From Pascua guehoae (lineage: Eukaryota > Basidiomycota > Tremellomycetes > Trichosporonales > Trichosporonaceae), in contig BCJX01000008.1 in NCBI GenBank assembly GCA_001600415.1, positions 463,262 through 527,261 on the forward strand: a stretch of 64,000 nucleotides of DNA. The letters run 5' to 3'. Made by a program: the position numbers and the translations under genes. The notes under the pieces were generated by a model, which saw only the letters and a program-made list of their open reading frames with translations, did no database searches and was not told the origin of the DNA. How positions within the stretch are numbered: the stretch's first letter is position 1; each line of letters opens with the position of its first letter. Shown here piece by piece: positions 34,936 through 46,275 of the stretch.

Positions 34936-36698
34936 CTAACGAATACGCACGCGCGACTGTCCACGCGCGTCGCGGTCGTGGTCGACTGCCTTCTTGGTCG
35001 CCTTGGGCTCCCAAATGTGCCAAAACTTGAGGTTTTCATCAGCGGCCGCAGACGCGACACGTAATCCGTCGGGCGAAATGGCGGTCGCGAGGACACGCGA
35101 CTCGTGCGCCTGAATGTCGTAAATCTTGGTCAGGGACGGGTAGCTCCAGAGGCTGATGTTGTTGTTGGGGTAGCCGTGGGTGCTGAGCAGCTCCTTTGCG
35201 TGGGGCGACCAGATGATGGATGTGACCTGCGAGCCCGTGTGGAGCGAAGCCGTACGAGCGCCAGTGGAGGCGTTCCAGAAGTGGATCGTTTGATCGGCTG
35301 AGCCACCGCCAGTGGCCAGAATGCTCGGCTGCCATGGGCACCACGCAAGTGCCTTGACTGCCGCCGTGTGGTTGCGCTTTGTGAACTTGGGCAACATCGG
35401 ACGGCCGGTGGCTGCGGTAACAGAGTTGTGGGTACGAGAGCTGTGTGTTAGCAGTGACGCTTATGATTGGAATCGCAACTCACTCCCAGCAGTTGACAAC
35501 ATTGTCATTGCCACCACTCGCAAGCAGCTGGCCGTCGGCACGCCACTTGAGCCCGCACACCTGTTTGTTAGCCGCGCTAGGTTCGTCAAGGGATTGTGAT
35601 GACAACTTACCTCTGCGCTGTGACCCTGCAGCTCGGAGACCTTGTGCTGAGCAATGCGGACGTCGTGGTTGAAGATGGTACCGTCGCGGCAACCGGACGA
35701 CAGTAAGTGGCCACACCACGACAGCGACGAGACGCGCGCATTGTGGCCATTCATTGTGCGAATACGCTTCTGCTCTTCGACGTCCCAAATGACAATCTGG
35801 CCCTCATCGTTGCCCACAGCGAGATATGCGCCATCGCTTGACCAAGTGACCGAGCAGACGGGAATTTCGTCCTGGGCATTGTCTCTGATATTTGTGTTAG
35901 CGTGCGGGATAGCTCGACCATCACAAACAACTCACGCTGTCAGGGCGTCAACAGCACCCGTGTCAGCGGACCAAACATAAGTGTTCGTCCCCAACCCAAT
36001 GGCAACACAGTTTGAGCTTCCCCAATCCAGAAGGTTGAGATAGTAGTCGTCGGCAAAGTCGGGTGCGTCGAGCACACTGGTCGGGGTGTAGGGAGGAATG
36101 CGCTTCTTGACCTGCTGCGCGGCAGGACCAGCGCTGCTGGTGCCCCGGTTGGCGGTTGCGCTGGAAGTGAGAAGATAGTTGCGCTGAGCATCAAGATGGG
36201 AGGTAGCATGGGTAGGAGCGGGAGGAGCAGCGTTGAAGCTGAGGATGCGGCGACCGGATGCCAGCCCCAGGGCGGCAGGCAGCGAAGACGAGGACTGGTC
36301 TGCACGCTTGGACGTGTCTGCCTCGTCGAGGGACGAGATGGTCGACGAGTTGAGTGATGATCCGCGGCGAGAGGGGACAAAACGGTCGAGCTGTGATGAT
36401 CAGCGAGCCGCAGTTTGGATAGTCTTGTGCTTTCATCACACTCACATCACGCTTGGAGCCGCCCTTATCCTTGCTTGTCTTGTCGCTACATGAAGCAAAC
36501 TCGCCGGAGCCGCCGTCGACAATGTTCATGCGAGTCATCGCCTCGCGAAGCGCAGTCATAGAAGCGGCATCCGACGACATCTCGGGGCGTGCCTTGCGAG
36601 AGACGAATGGGTTGGAGCTGTGGGAACTGGTGTCATGTTAGTGATGCTGCTGTGGCTTGTTTGGCTCACAGATCAGATGGCGGGCCGTTGGGAGCCAT
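34936..36698 (-). CDS. CDC20: Cdc20-family activator of the anaphase-promoting complex
   Basis: Six exons on the minus strand: 36670-36698, 36446-36617, 35936-36390, 35611-35884, 35484-35560, 34936-35440, encoding 503 residues; introns 43-55 nt, all in phase. Diagnostic features: a C-box DRFVPSR at residues 69-75, the segment [19 protein letters not shown] that opens the WD40 propeller, seven WD repeats, and the C-terminal Ile-Arg dipeptide (502-503) that docks on APC3. The propeller text ([20 protein letters not shown]) is closer to Cdc20/Slp1 than to Cdh1, though the two are similar and assignment to Cdc20 is a judgement. Cdc20 delivers securin and cyclins to the APC/C in mitosis and is the target of the spindle checkpoint. 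The first exon encodes only nine and two-thirds codons. Confidence 0.93.
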
Positions 36699-37162
36699 GG
36701 GGGAGTGTTTTGGTAGTCGTAGGAGCGGGAGATGAGAGGGGGGTGGGTATGTGTAGAGGATTAATGGGGTGTGGGGGTGTAGGGGATGGGGTGGAACCAG
36801 TGGTGAGGAGATGAGGCGAGGAGGATGGAGTGGATGGAGAAGATGAGTGATGGAGCAAGTTGCAAGCAATGTTGATTTCATGTTGGGCTTTCATGTTGGG
36901 TTGGTTTGGGTCAGGGTTTCTTACCGGCCGGTGGAAACAAGTCAGTCGCGCCTCTGGACGCGGAACCAAATATTGCTTCCGTTTGTCCCTTGGTCCTTGT
37001 GCCATTTGCCACCTCCCAGAATGTTCAACAGAGTGAGTGATCGATCGAGTGAACTTCATCACAGTCGTTGCCTTTGTTGCTCTCCATTCCAACGCTCCTC
37101 GACTGTCAACAAACGCGATCTCACGCGCCGCTTGCACGCCGTACGGTTCTTCGAGTCGACTC
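36699..37162. promoter_or_regulatory. Shared divergent promoter region
   Basis: 464 bases between the CDC20 start and the mitochondrial-protein start on the opposite strand. The CDC20 side (36720-36840) is purine-rich on the plus strand, the complement of a CT-rich leader. An ATG at 37021 followed by GTGAGT exists but leads out of frame. Confidence 0.5.
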
Positions 37163-39873
37163 ATGCTGCGCGCGCTCGGCGGCCCAGGTCCGTCGACGCT
37201 CCTGTTTCGGCAGCTCATCGCTCCTTCTGGACCCATCGCATCCGCATCCCGGCACGCGAGCAAGTCGGTAAAGGTCGGACATGACGGACACGTCTCAAAG
37301 AAGTGGTCTCGCCCTCCCAAGCCTCTAAACAGGCGGGATACGGCTGATCGTAATGTCGACTACAATACAGCGAAGCCCAACCCAAAGGAGCCGAAGGGGA
37401 GGAGGCCCCCAAAGGAACGCTCGCCGACGACCTCGAAGGGCGGCCCACCACCGCGTTCCAAGCCGTCCAAGTCCAAGCAACGACAAGAGCATGCGGATAC
37501 AGGGCGTGCAGAGCCCAACTGGGCTTTCACCAACTGGGCTTCCATGCCCCGTCCGCCGATCTCATCTGATGTCATTTTGCTCCCACCGCCTCTCAACCAC
37601 TCGGACGTTACCTTTCATGTGACCCGCCTGCGAGAGGCGACAGCGTCCGGTAACTTTGGTCACGTACTGGACGTATGGACGCATCTCTTGGACCTTCAAG
37701 CGATGCGGGCCGTTCCCGCCATGGACTTTGAGTCGATTTCAGAGCTGCTCGTCAAGGCCATTCACAACGAGCCGGACGTCGGACGATGGGTGTTTGAGGT
37801 TCCCGAGCTCTACGATCGCGTACGGCACTTGGCAGTCGAGGCCGCGGCACACGACAAGTTTGAGGGCTTGTTTGAGCTCTGCCTCGGGCTTCTCAAGGTG
37901 CGACCGGCCGACATCTTCCCCATCTTTGCCGACTACAAGACGCGTTTCCGTGTTGTGCACGGATTGAATGTCGAAGACCTGGTCTCGCCCAACCGCGAGG
38001 AGCGGGTCGCTGCTCGCATTAGCGGCAAGGGAATTCTACCTCTATCTCTGGTCACTATTGGCGCACACACGATACTCGAATCGTTGGACTCGACGGCCAT
38101 TTTCTCGTTTACCGACATGGCAACCGACTTGCGGGGGACTACCATGCTGCGAGCGTACCACGGACCCATTGAGCGCCGTATGGACCGCAAACTGCGCATC
38201 AAGTTTTATCAAAACATTGACAAGGTTCGACTGGCGATTCTTTGCTTCCATGAGGCTGCACTGAAAGCCCGCATTTCCGGATACGCGTCCATTCGCGATG
38301 GCAAATCCGTCCGTCAACTGTACGACCAAATTATGGACGCAACCAAGGGACCAGATCGCTTCATTGTGCCGGTGCATGGGTTTTCGGCGAGCAGCCGTTA
38401 CGACGTTGTTCCGTTCTCCGACGCCATGTGGGGTGAGCTCTACAACAATTGTTCTTTTTTTTGTCTGACCTCTCAGCCACGTTTATCGCGGCGTTTAACC
38501 AGGTCAATGACCAACGCAGCATCATGGGCCTCGTCAATCACGACTATCCTACCCGTGCTGGCGAGCCACCGCCCTTGATCTTGGGCAACGCGATGAAAAG
38601 CCTGGCCAAATTGCAGGCGCGTCGGCGCGACTTTACGCCCCGTGAGAGACAGGAGATGGTCGCGCAAGCCGACAAGCTCTGGGACCAACTCGTCGACATG
38701 GGCGCCGACAACCACGCTCGCATTATCAGGGATCGCATCGAAACCCTCTGGAGAATAGGGAGGAACAAGGAATGTGAAGACACATACAGGACGTACCGTG
38801 CCCACCTCTACAAGATAGAGGCTCCGGACACTGAGCTCATGCTGTACTGGGCCTTCCTGCCGTATCTCTATCGCACCAAACAAGTGGCGCGTGCCGTTGA
38901 AATGATTAGGGGTTACCGCTCCACCGACCCCATAATCGAAAGCTACATGCTGTCCAACCACATTGGTTACATTCTCGACACTCCCATGACACACGCGGAC
39001 AAACGCAAACTGCTCGTCGAGATCCTACGCTGCAAGCACCGCGACGTGGTGATCAAGCCCATGGCGTGGGGCGAGGTGCTGTCCTTCCTCCTCAGCGGTG
39101 GCCAGTCTGTCGAATCGGCCTGCTCGACTGTGATGCAAAGCATCGACAAGACAAGCAACTATGCGATGGACATTCACCACCTCCTCAAGGGTCTCCACGA
39201 GTTTCAATGGGAGGTTACTCCCAAGACCATCGAGGCGTCGGTCTATATTCTCGAAAACTTGGGCACCGACTTTCAAGGCTTGGCGTCGTACGACATTTAC
39301 GTATGGGGTTATGCCATGAAGACGATCGCCACCGTCGACTCGGTGATCGCTCCCGCGTCCGTCCGACACGAGATGGTTCAGCGGGTCGTCGCATGTTCAC
39401 GGCTCGACCCCGTTAAAGGCCACGCACCCATGGAGCGTCTTGCCATGCGTGCCCACTTTGGTCGACCAGACGGCGAGGGTGTCCCTGCGGCCTTGTATTG
39501 GTTTGACAAGATCCAGGCGCTCGGAAAGCTCGTCAGCTTTGATTATCGCCTTGCAATCGAGTCGCTTGTCAAGTTTGGGTATCCGGAGAAGGCGCGTGAG
39601 ATTCTCGCCGTGGTCCCCAAGAACAAGCCATGGTTCAAGCAGGTCTCGAGCCTCGCAGCCAAACTCGGCCTCAAGGATGACACTACATCAACGGCCGATC
39701 AGTCGGGTATTCCCAAGCCGCAGGCCGACTCGGAGGACGAAGGCATCGACTCGCTCGCGGACAGTGATGCGCTCGCTGCAGAGGGCGTATTGGAGGCTGT
39801 GGAGACGGTGGGCGTTGGCAATGATCACGAGGATGTTGCCGAAGAGTATGGACGAGACGGAGAACAGCCTTGA
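37163..39873 (+). CDS. Large mitochondrial helical-repeat-like protein
   Basis: Two exons, 37163-38432 and 38477-39873, encode 888 residues; the 44-nt intron splits the codon after DAMW. The chosen ATG gives an Arg-rich amphipathic N-terminus (MLRALGGPGPSTLLFRQ) that looks like a mitochondrial presequence, followed by a basic low-complexity region (residues 50-125) and then mostly alpha-helical text. Segments such as VARAVEMIRGYRSTDPIIES and the regular pairing of helices resemble pentatricopeptide or TPR-like arrays, but no repeat consensus is clear enough for a firm call. The C-terminus is acidic and disordered. A role in organellar RNA metabolism is only a guess. It is transcribed away from CDC20. 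Confidence 0.8.
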
Positions 39874-40126
39874 GCTGTGTTCGTGGCCGGAGACACCGGG
39901 TCGAGGTCGCATACGGACCCACGCAAACACGGAGTGTGCTCCCAGCGGCGCCGACATCTTTCCATCGTCACATGGTATTCAAGGGTCCGTAGAGACCGCA
40001 TGCATAACGTCTGACCTTCTGATTGCTACAGATACCGTAGCAGAGACACCCCACACCCTGCCGCCTGTGGTTCTCTTGGACTTTTTGTCCTTGGGCCCTG
40101 CTCAAGATTGACGCCGGCGAAGCCCT

Positions 40127-40530
40127 TTAGTCAGCCTCCACTCGCACAGAGGACGTACATGCAAACACCTTGTCTCCGGGGTCGCTATCCGCTTTTGGAG
40201 GGCTGGGCGCCTCGCCGCTGGGCTCGTAGCCGGGCGAATACGGCTGGCCTTCTGGGGTGAAGTACAGGACACCGCGCGGGCGCTGTGGTGTGAGCTTACC
40301 GCGGTTCGTGGAGTGAGAGTGGACGGATGCGAGGTCGAAGATGAGCGTGGGCTCATCACGTGCTTCTTAGCCGTGGGCGGACTCACAGTCGAGAGCTCGG
40401 CGACACACTGCCATTCCTTTTCGTTGCTCTTGCCTTTCGTGTCGTGCGACATGACGAGGTGACCTCGCTTTTGTTTTTCGGGGTAAAGGGTGCCCTTGGG
40501 CGAGGATGGGAACGACAGACCCCGTTGCAT
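40127..40530 (-). CDS. Small unknown protein, two exons
   Basis: Exons 40387-40530 and 40127-40351 on the minus strand encode 122 residues. The 35-nt intron (GTGAGT...ATGAG) is in phase 0. Visible features: a basic KGTLYPEKQKRGHL stretch, a Trp/Cys motif EWQCVAELS just before the intron, an IFDLASVHSHS stretch after it, and a Pro/Gly/Ser/Glu tail with YFTPEGQPYSPGYEPSGEAP. Splicing restores one clean frame across an otherwise stop-rich stretch and the composition is protein-like. No family is recognised. It converges on the mitochondrial-protein gene with 253 bases between stops. Confidence 0.65.
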
Positions 40531-42260
40531 GCATGACTTATATGGTATTCTGTCTTGTGTGCATTTTTTTCTCTCTGTCTCTTGTGCCGAGGTCGAGACT
40601 TTGGTGTGCCGTCTCGCCGCGCTGGCTGGGGCAGGTACGTCACGCGACCACCAAAGGCGTTGCAGGCTGTAGGCGTCGGGTACAGTGTGGTGGCACGCGG
40701 CGATGACATCAGGACTGTGTGGCTTGCTGCGTGCCGCCTGCCGCTTGTCACCTTGCGCGTGGGTGGACCAGAACGACGAGGAGTGGGTGGGATGTGATGG
40801 CGAGGATGGTCCGAAACACATGCGGCCAGTGTCTCGATCCGAGTACACACGCGGTCCATGTGTGCGCTGGTGGTGGCCCGTGAGTGTGTCTTCCGACGTC
40901 CGTTCTCGGTGTGGACCTGCGTTCTCGGTGTGGACCTGTGATGCTGTAGTCTGTAGTCTCTAGTCGTATCCATCGCAGGATGGAGAATGGAGCTCTGAGA
41001 GCGTTTGGGAGGACTAGAAGCAGACTCCAGAGATGGGGAATGAGGCATTTTTGCACGCCAAAGGTGGTGGCCGGCGCCATCCGAAACGTGGCACCGCAGT
41101 GGTGTGTCACGCACCAAAGGCAGGTACGAGATCCAGTTCGACCTGCACGTCCGTGCCAAGCACACGCTGGTCATGACGAGGAAAAGGCAGGCAAGGCACC
41201 CCCGACTAGGTGCACGAGCATCCATGAGGCAGGTCAGCGTTGCATGCAAGGGACGTGCCATGCAAAGGTGGTAATTAACGCGTCGAGGTGGTAATTAACG
41301 TGCCAAACGACGCCACCATCGCTCTCCCACACGCAGTGTGCACCGTACTGACACAAAGCTGGTATCTGTACCTGTACTGTACTTGAGCCCAGTTTTCCTG
41401 CATCCCGGCATAAACTACAGCATTGCATAATGTATAATACGAGGCGGTATGGAATATTAGAAGCACACGAGTATGAGCACACGGTCGTAAATGGTCATCC
41501 CCACTGCCTCTGCTTGGATACACGGAACACAGGGGCTGCAAGTGGAACACGGGACGCGTCTGGGCCAGACTATGGCGTCAGTGTGTCAGCCTCGTTTACC
41601 ATTTGGCCACTCTACCTCGCCACCGCCGGCCACCTCGCCACCACCTCGCCACGCGCCACCCATGCCACCCAGCTGGGGTCTGGGCTTCCTGAAAGCGGTG
41701 AAAGCTGCCCCGCCACCGTCGTCACCACACCACACATCGGTCAGTGGGCCACTCACCTCCACATGTCGCGTCACGCACTCTGTCACGCCAGTGTATGTGC
41801 GTGCGGTGCGCTGTACGGCTTGCAGACGCCACGAGCCGTGCGGGCATCATGGGCTTGCGAGCGCACGAGCTTGCGCGCAGCTTGCGTGCGGCGACAACGT
41901 GGACTTGGGACTTGGACTTGCGAGCGAGCGGCGCTAGCGGCGAGCGCAGCGCAGAGAAGAGGGGAATGACGAACGAGGCGGAATGACGGGGCAATATAAA
42001 GACAGAACGACCAGGCGGCACGCTTTGTCCCCGGCCAGCGGGGGCAGACGATACCGCAACGAGTGGGCTCCCAGCGCCCATCCACCAACACACGATTCAC
42101 GGACACACTGTCGGGGCCACACATCGCCCCGACTCTCTTGCTCTCTTGTACATCTCTTGTACGACGTCTCTTGTACGACGCGTCGCACGCGGACACCGAC
42201 ATGTCATCCTCCTCGGTGGGTCATTGGACATTTGCATGGGGCAGGACGCGAGAGTGCTTA
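40531..42260. other. Intergenic, nothing firm
   Basis: No convincing gene. AGGTGGTAATTAACG occurs twice, at 41266-41280 and 41286-41300. CACCTCGCCACCAC-type repeats occur near 41610-41670. The words CTTGTACGACG/CTTGTACATC recur near 42140-42180. Confidence 0.45.
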
Positions 42261-42940
42261 CTAGTCGCGCTCGGCGCAGGGACCATGCCCGTCCTGGTCG
42301 TCGGCCACGGCGGGCCAGTCCCACTGGCCGCGCGTGAGGCTCGGCACCTTGGTGTATCAGGTAGTCCAGTGTACGTGCCCACACAGGGGAAATCAGTACT
42401 CACAATGGCGGTCGGGTCCGTGTCGGCGTCGGCGTTGGCGTTGTCGTCGAGGACGGGGACGGGGGCGGCCAGGTCGAGCTCAACCAGCGTGGCCTCCGAG
42501 TCGACCTCCGATTCAGAGTCCGACTCGGACTCGGACTCGGACTCCAAGCCCGAGTCGGACGTCTCGTCGGCCCCCTCGCCGTAGACGATGTACAGGTCGT
42601 GCTCTGCAAAACGCACCCCACGCTTGGCGTCGTGCACGTTGTGCTGTGCAAGACGCACAACGCGCGTGGCGTCCTGGGCACGGCCCACGGGCGCGTGGGC
42701 GTGCGCGTGGGTGCCCGCGGGGCTCGTGTCGCCACCGTCCTCGCCGGGCGCAAGCGCACGGCCAGGGCCACGCTCGGCCTCGGACGTGAGGCACGCGGGC
42801 GGGCCGGTCAGCGTCCATCCCCACTCGCCGTACACGGCCCAGTGTTTCTGGCGTCAGGTGCGTCGCTGCTGTATCCAAAGCGGGATAGGCGAGGTACTCA
42901 CGCGGCGCTCCACGCTCTCCCAGTTGATGACGGCGGGCAT
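42261..42940 (-). CDS. Small acidic protein, unknown
   Basis: Three exons on the minus strand: 42902-42940, 42404-42847, 42261-42347, encoding 189 residues with introns of 54 and 56 nt, all in phase. The N-terminus MPAVINWESVERRKHWAVYGEWGW is Trp-rich and looks structured. It is followed by Gly/His/Ala-rich and QHNVHDAKRGVRFAEHDLY segments, then a long Ser/Asp/Glu stretch encoded by near-repeats of GAGTCC (about 42500-42545), and a short C-terminus with two Trp (RGQWDWPAV). No family is recognised. The ATG context is good (GCAGCCATGC). Confidence 0.72.
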
Positions 42941-44313
42941 GGCTGCGGTGAGTGGCAACGGGTGGTTGTCAGTGGTCCGTTGCGATGTTGGGGCGGGGGA
43001 CGGTCGGTGAGGAGCCCTGGGTTCGGGCTCGGTGAGGTCGGTTTGGATGGGGGATGGAGGGGAGTGAAGAATCAAAATCCTAAGACCTCATGGCAGCCTT
43101 ATATCTGGCGTCGCCACCGCCGTCTCGTCGCACCACCGCGTCTCGCCGCCCATCACCATTCGCACCCCTCGGTCTCTTCGTCAGCCTGCCATGCCCTGCG
43201 GGCCGACGCTGACAATGCCGATCCCACTGCCTACAGCCCACTTGCCCCTGCACTGTCGCCTCGCACGATGTGTGCGGCACACACCATCGGCGACTTGGCT
43301 GCACGCCGTGCTAGTGCAGACATGCGAGCAGCGCTGCCGAGCCCAAGAGCTGAGAGCCGGCAAGAGGCTGCGACAACGATCGGCAATTCTTGCCTAACTC
43401 TCAGGCCATACCAGTGACGATACACAAGTCCCCACTCTCAGCTACAAAACACAAAGACTCTTATCACACAGCCACACGAGCCTCGGTACACCCGCACAGA
43501 CAGAGCGCACGGTGCCAATGGCAACGGGAGGCATGCTAGCAAAGACAGTGCGCTACGGGTACTACACAGCAGCGGCGTATGGCTGTGCCATGCACAGCAA
43601 TCATACGACACATTGGCCGTCCCAGCCATCCGTCCGCGCGTGTCCATACAGTGTTGCCTGTCTTGTGACCCCCACCGGTACCTAGTGGCGCTGCCTGGCA
43701 CTTGCAGTTGCCCAAAACATGCTTTGCCCGTAAGGAGACGAGACGGCCACCACACTGCTGGTCGTCTCTTGCATACAGCTCCATACCTTGTGGCAGTTGG
43801 GCGCATTTGGCAGTTGGACGTTGCCGAGAGGAATCGTGTTGTTTGCCACTCGGTTTGCCACACATGAGTCGTATTTCCGTACATCCATGACGCGCGCTAA
43901 TTGTAAGCGACCCAACGGAGGTTGCCCGTTTCGACGGACGAGTGGTGTTTTATCAACATGAGTGGTGTTTGTCAACGACCGCGCGGTCCGCCTTGCCAAG
44001 GCGCTGCTAGTCGTCTCGTACACACACGCATTCGGAGGGACCGCTCCTATCGCCCGTGCGAGGGGCCGCAGTCCCAAGGCTGTGATGTGGCCTTGCTCGT
44101 TCCGAAAAAAGTCAGCCGACAAGGTCACGAGATAGGTTGGTACAGAGTATCGGTAGTGTGTGCAACGCACTGAGTGTCGCGACGCCAAGCGTGAACAAAC
44201 ACTGGACGGAAAGGGGGCCTCCAGCAATGTCCACTTGATACACAGTCTGGTCCACCGCCGCACTGACACGACACCACGTCCAGAACGATGCCCATGCACA
44301 TTCCAAAAAGGTT
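42941..44313. other. Intergenic, nothing recognised
   Basis: Presumed promoter of the acidic protein gene near 42941-43090. GAGTGGTGTTT(A)TCAAC is repeated at about 43940-43975. No supported coding frame. Confidence 0.45.
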
Positions 44314-44410
44314 CGACGTTGACATGATTCGAACATGCGCTCCCGAAGGAAGTTGATATTTAGAACGACTCGGTTCTAGTCAACCGCGTTAACCACTCCG
44401 CCACAACGCC
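44314..44410 (-). tRNA. tRNA-Ser(AGA) with intron
   Basis: On the minus strand, acceptor GGCGTTG (44404-44410) pairs with CAACGTC. D arm GCGG...GC with GGTTAA loop. Anticodon stem GTTGA pairs with TCAAC. Loop C-T-AGA-A gives anticodon AGA. A 16-nt intron lies at 44358-44373. A long variable arm (CTTCCTTCGGGAG) marks a class II tRNA. T arm GCATG-TTCGAAT-CATGT. The A run at 44305-44309 is the terminator on the minus strand. Confidence 0.93.
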
Positions 44411-45114
44411 TTCCCTGTGAGGGACCAGTGACTACTCATGATGTAGCAAAAGCATCTCGATGGTGTCTCGAGTCTAACGCACCAACTCCATCTCGAGCGG
44501 CGTACTCTCCTTTCCCCTGGTCAACCTTGATGTCACGAGCACCGTCGCCGTCGGCACTGGTGGCCGTCGGCCACTCGGTGTTGGAATGCGAGCAGCCGCA
44601 TACCTCATCTCTTCCCCATCGCGCCAAACCTTTCACAAACTACTCCATCTACTGATCTACTGACTACTACCTTAACCATACTACATCTGCTGATCACTAC
44701 TCGCATTGTGGAAGTCTAGCCACGTGTCGCATTAGCTCCAAAGACAAAAGTGGCAAGACCACGGTCGTAGCATGCCGGCACCCAGGCACCACCACTGACG
44801 ACGCGCTAGGCCGTGCAACTGCGCCGCGTCCGAGTTCTGGCGATGTACATCAGTACCCGTCCATTGCCAAGCCTCTTACGCCAGGGGAGTTGCCAGCGAG
44901 CGATATACAGTTTGCGATGCGGTCCCGTGCCGCGATGCTGAGCGACTCTAACTCTAACTCGCTTCGTTTGTCATGAGGTCAACGACATGAGGCACGTCGG
45001 ATTCCTGTCACCCAACTGACCTGGATACGTGACGCCATCTCTCTCTTGTCATGTTACTCTTTTTCTTCCCTCTTCGTTACACATCTATCCCACTTTGCAA
45101 CTCGACAGCCCACC
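44411..45114. other. Intergenic upstream of the BTB-like gene
   Basis: No ORF of note. The last 60 bases before the start codon are CT-rich, as before other genes in the window. Confidence 0.45.
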
Positions 45115-46275
45115 ATGACACTCAGCGCGATGAGGATGCCCCTGGGGGGCTCTTCGCGCGACAAGCGCAAGTCGAGCGACAAGCTGGTCAACGGCGACCA
45201 CATGGCCAATGACGACAAGCGCGCGTCCACGGCGACCTTTGGCGAGCCCTCCACGTCGGGCAACTATAGCCCACAGCAATCCCGCCTGTCTGTTGGCGCT
45301 GGCGAGTCGCGTACCTCTGTCAACTACGCCCAGCAATCCCCGCAGTCCCCACAGTCCCCGCAGTCTGTTGGCGGCGAGCGCGCTGGCGAGTCGCGCATGT
45401 CGGCAAACTACAGCGCCCAGCAATCGCGCCAGTCTCTGGGCGGCGAGCGCACGATCAGGGAGTCGTCAAAGTGGAAGGACGAGGGCGACTGCGAGCTCGT
45501 GTCGTCGGACAATGCGCGGTTCCGTGTGTGGTCGTATCATCTCCAAAGCAGCAGGTGGGTACGACTTGTGCACGTCGGCGCGCACTGCTGGACTGGTGCC
45601 CCACGGGCAGGGCAGAGCACCAACGAGGTCTGACACGCAGCACGGTCTTTGGCAACATGCTCGCCCAGTGCGGGTACGACACCAAGGTGATCCAGTTCAC
45701 CGAACACTTTGAGCGCAGCGAGGTGCTGCGCGACTACCTGCGCCTCGTCGTCCACGGCAAGATTGCAGTGGGCAACAAGGGCTTTGTACTAGGCGACAGC
45801 AGCTTTATGCGCAAAGTCGATCTGCTGCGTTTCCTGCTAAAGTACGACTGCGCGCGGGACATCAACGTCATGCTCTCCTACCTGCTCCAGTCGCTGTATG
45901 CGACGATTGCCAGTCCGACGTTTGCGTTTGCGCTCGGGTCCATTGCCGACGACGAGGGGCTGTGCCGGGACGCGCTGGCGCTCGCCAACCAGCACGCCCG
46001 CCGCCTCGACATTCAGTGGGCGCTCCCAGATGAAGACTATAGCATTCGGCCCATCGACTTTGGCATTGCGGCGTGGAGCGTCGTGCCCCCCGCCTACCAG
46101 TGGGCGCTGTACAAGAGCGAGGCAGAGGTCCAGGCGGGCAAGGTCGACGATGCGACGCTGTGCAAGGCGTTCGCGGCGGCCCTGCAGGAGGCCCGAGGTA
46201 TGTACTTTAGTGTACTGTATCAACAGAGTCGAGACGCTGACTAGCACAGAGCATGATCACGGGAAGAAGACGTAG
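45115..46275 (+). CDS. BTB/POZ-like domain protein
   Basis: Three exons, 45115-45554, 45641-46197 and 46250-46275, encode 340 residues; introns of 86 and 52 nt, in phase. The first 115 residues are disordered, with three near-repeats of a GESRxSxNYxxQQS unit separated by SPQSPQSPQS. From about residue 122 the text GDCELVSSDNARFRVWSYHL, then SSSTVFGNMLAQCG and LRDYLRLVVHGKI, follows the usual order of a fungal BTB/POZ fold, continuing into helices (RFLLKYDCARDINVMLSYL). BTB proteins often act as adaptors of cullin-3 ligases or as dimerisation modules; the partner here is unknown. The last exon is only 26 bases. Start context CCCACCATGA is strong. Confidence 0.8.

Noticed and set aside
40270..40290. 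17-nt GTAAGC...CAG segment as an intron of the small unknown gene
   Set aside because: Too short for a spliceosomal intron, and the frame is open straight through it.
41430..41969. 179-codon plus frame
   Set aside because: Ala/Arg/His-rich low-information translation with no splice signals or motif and no good start context.
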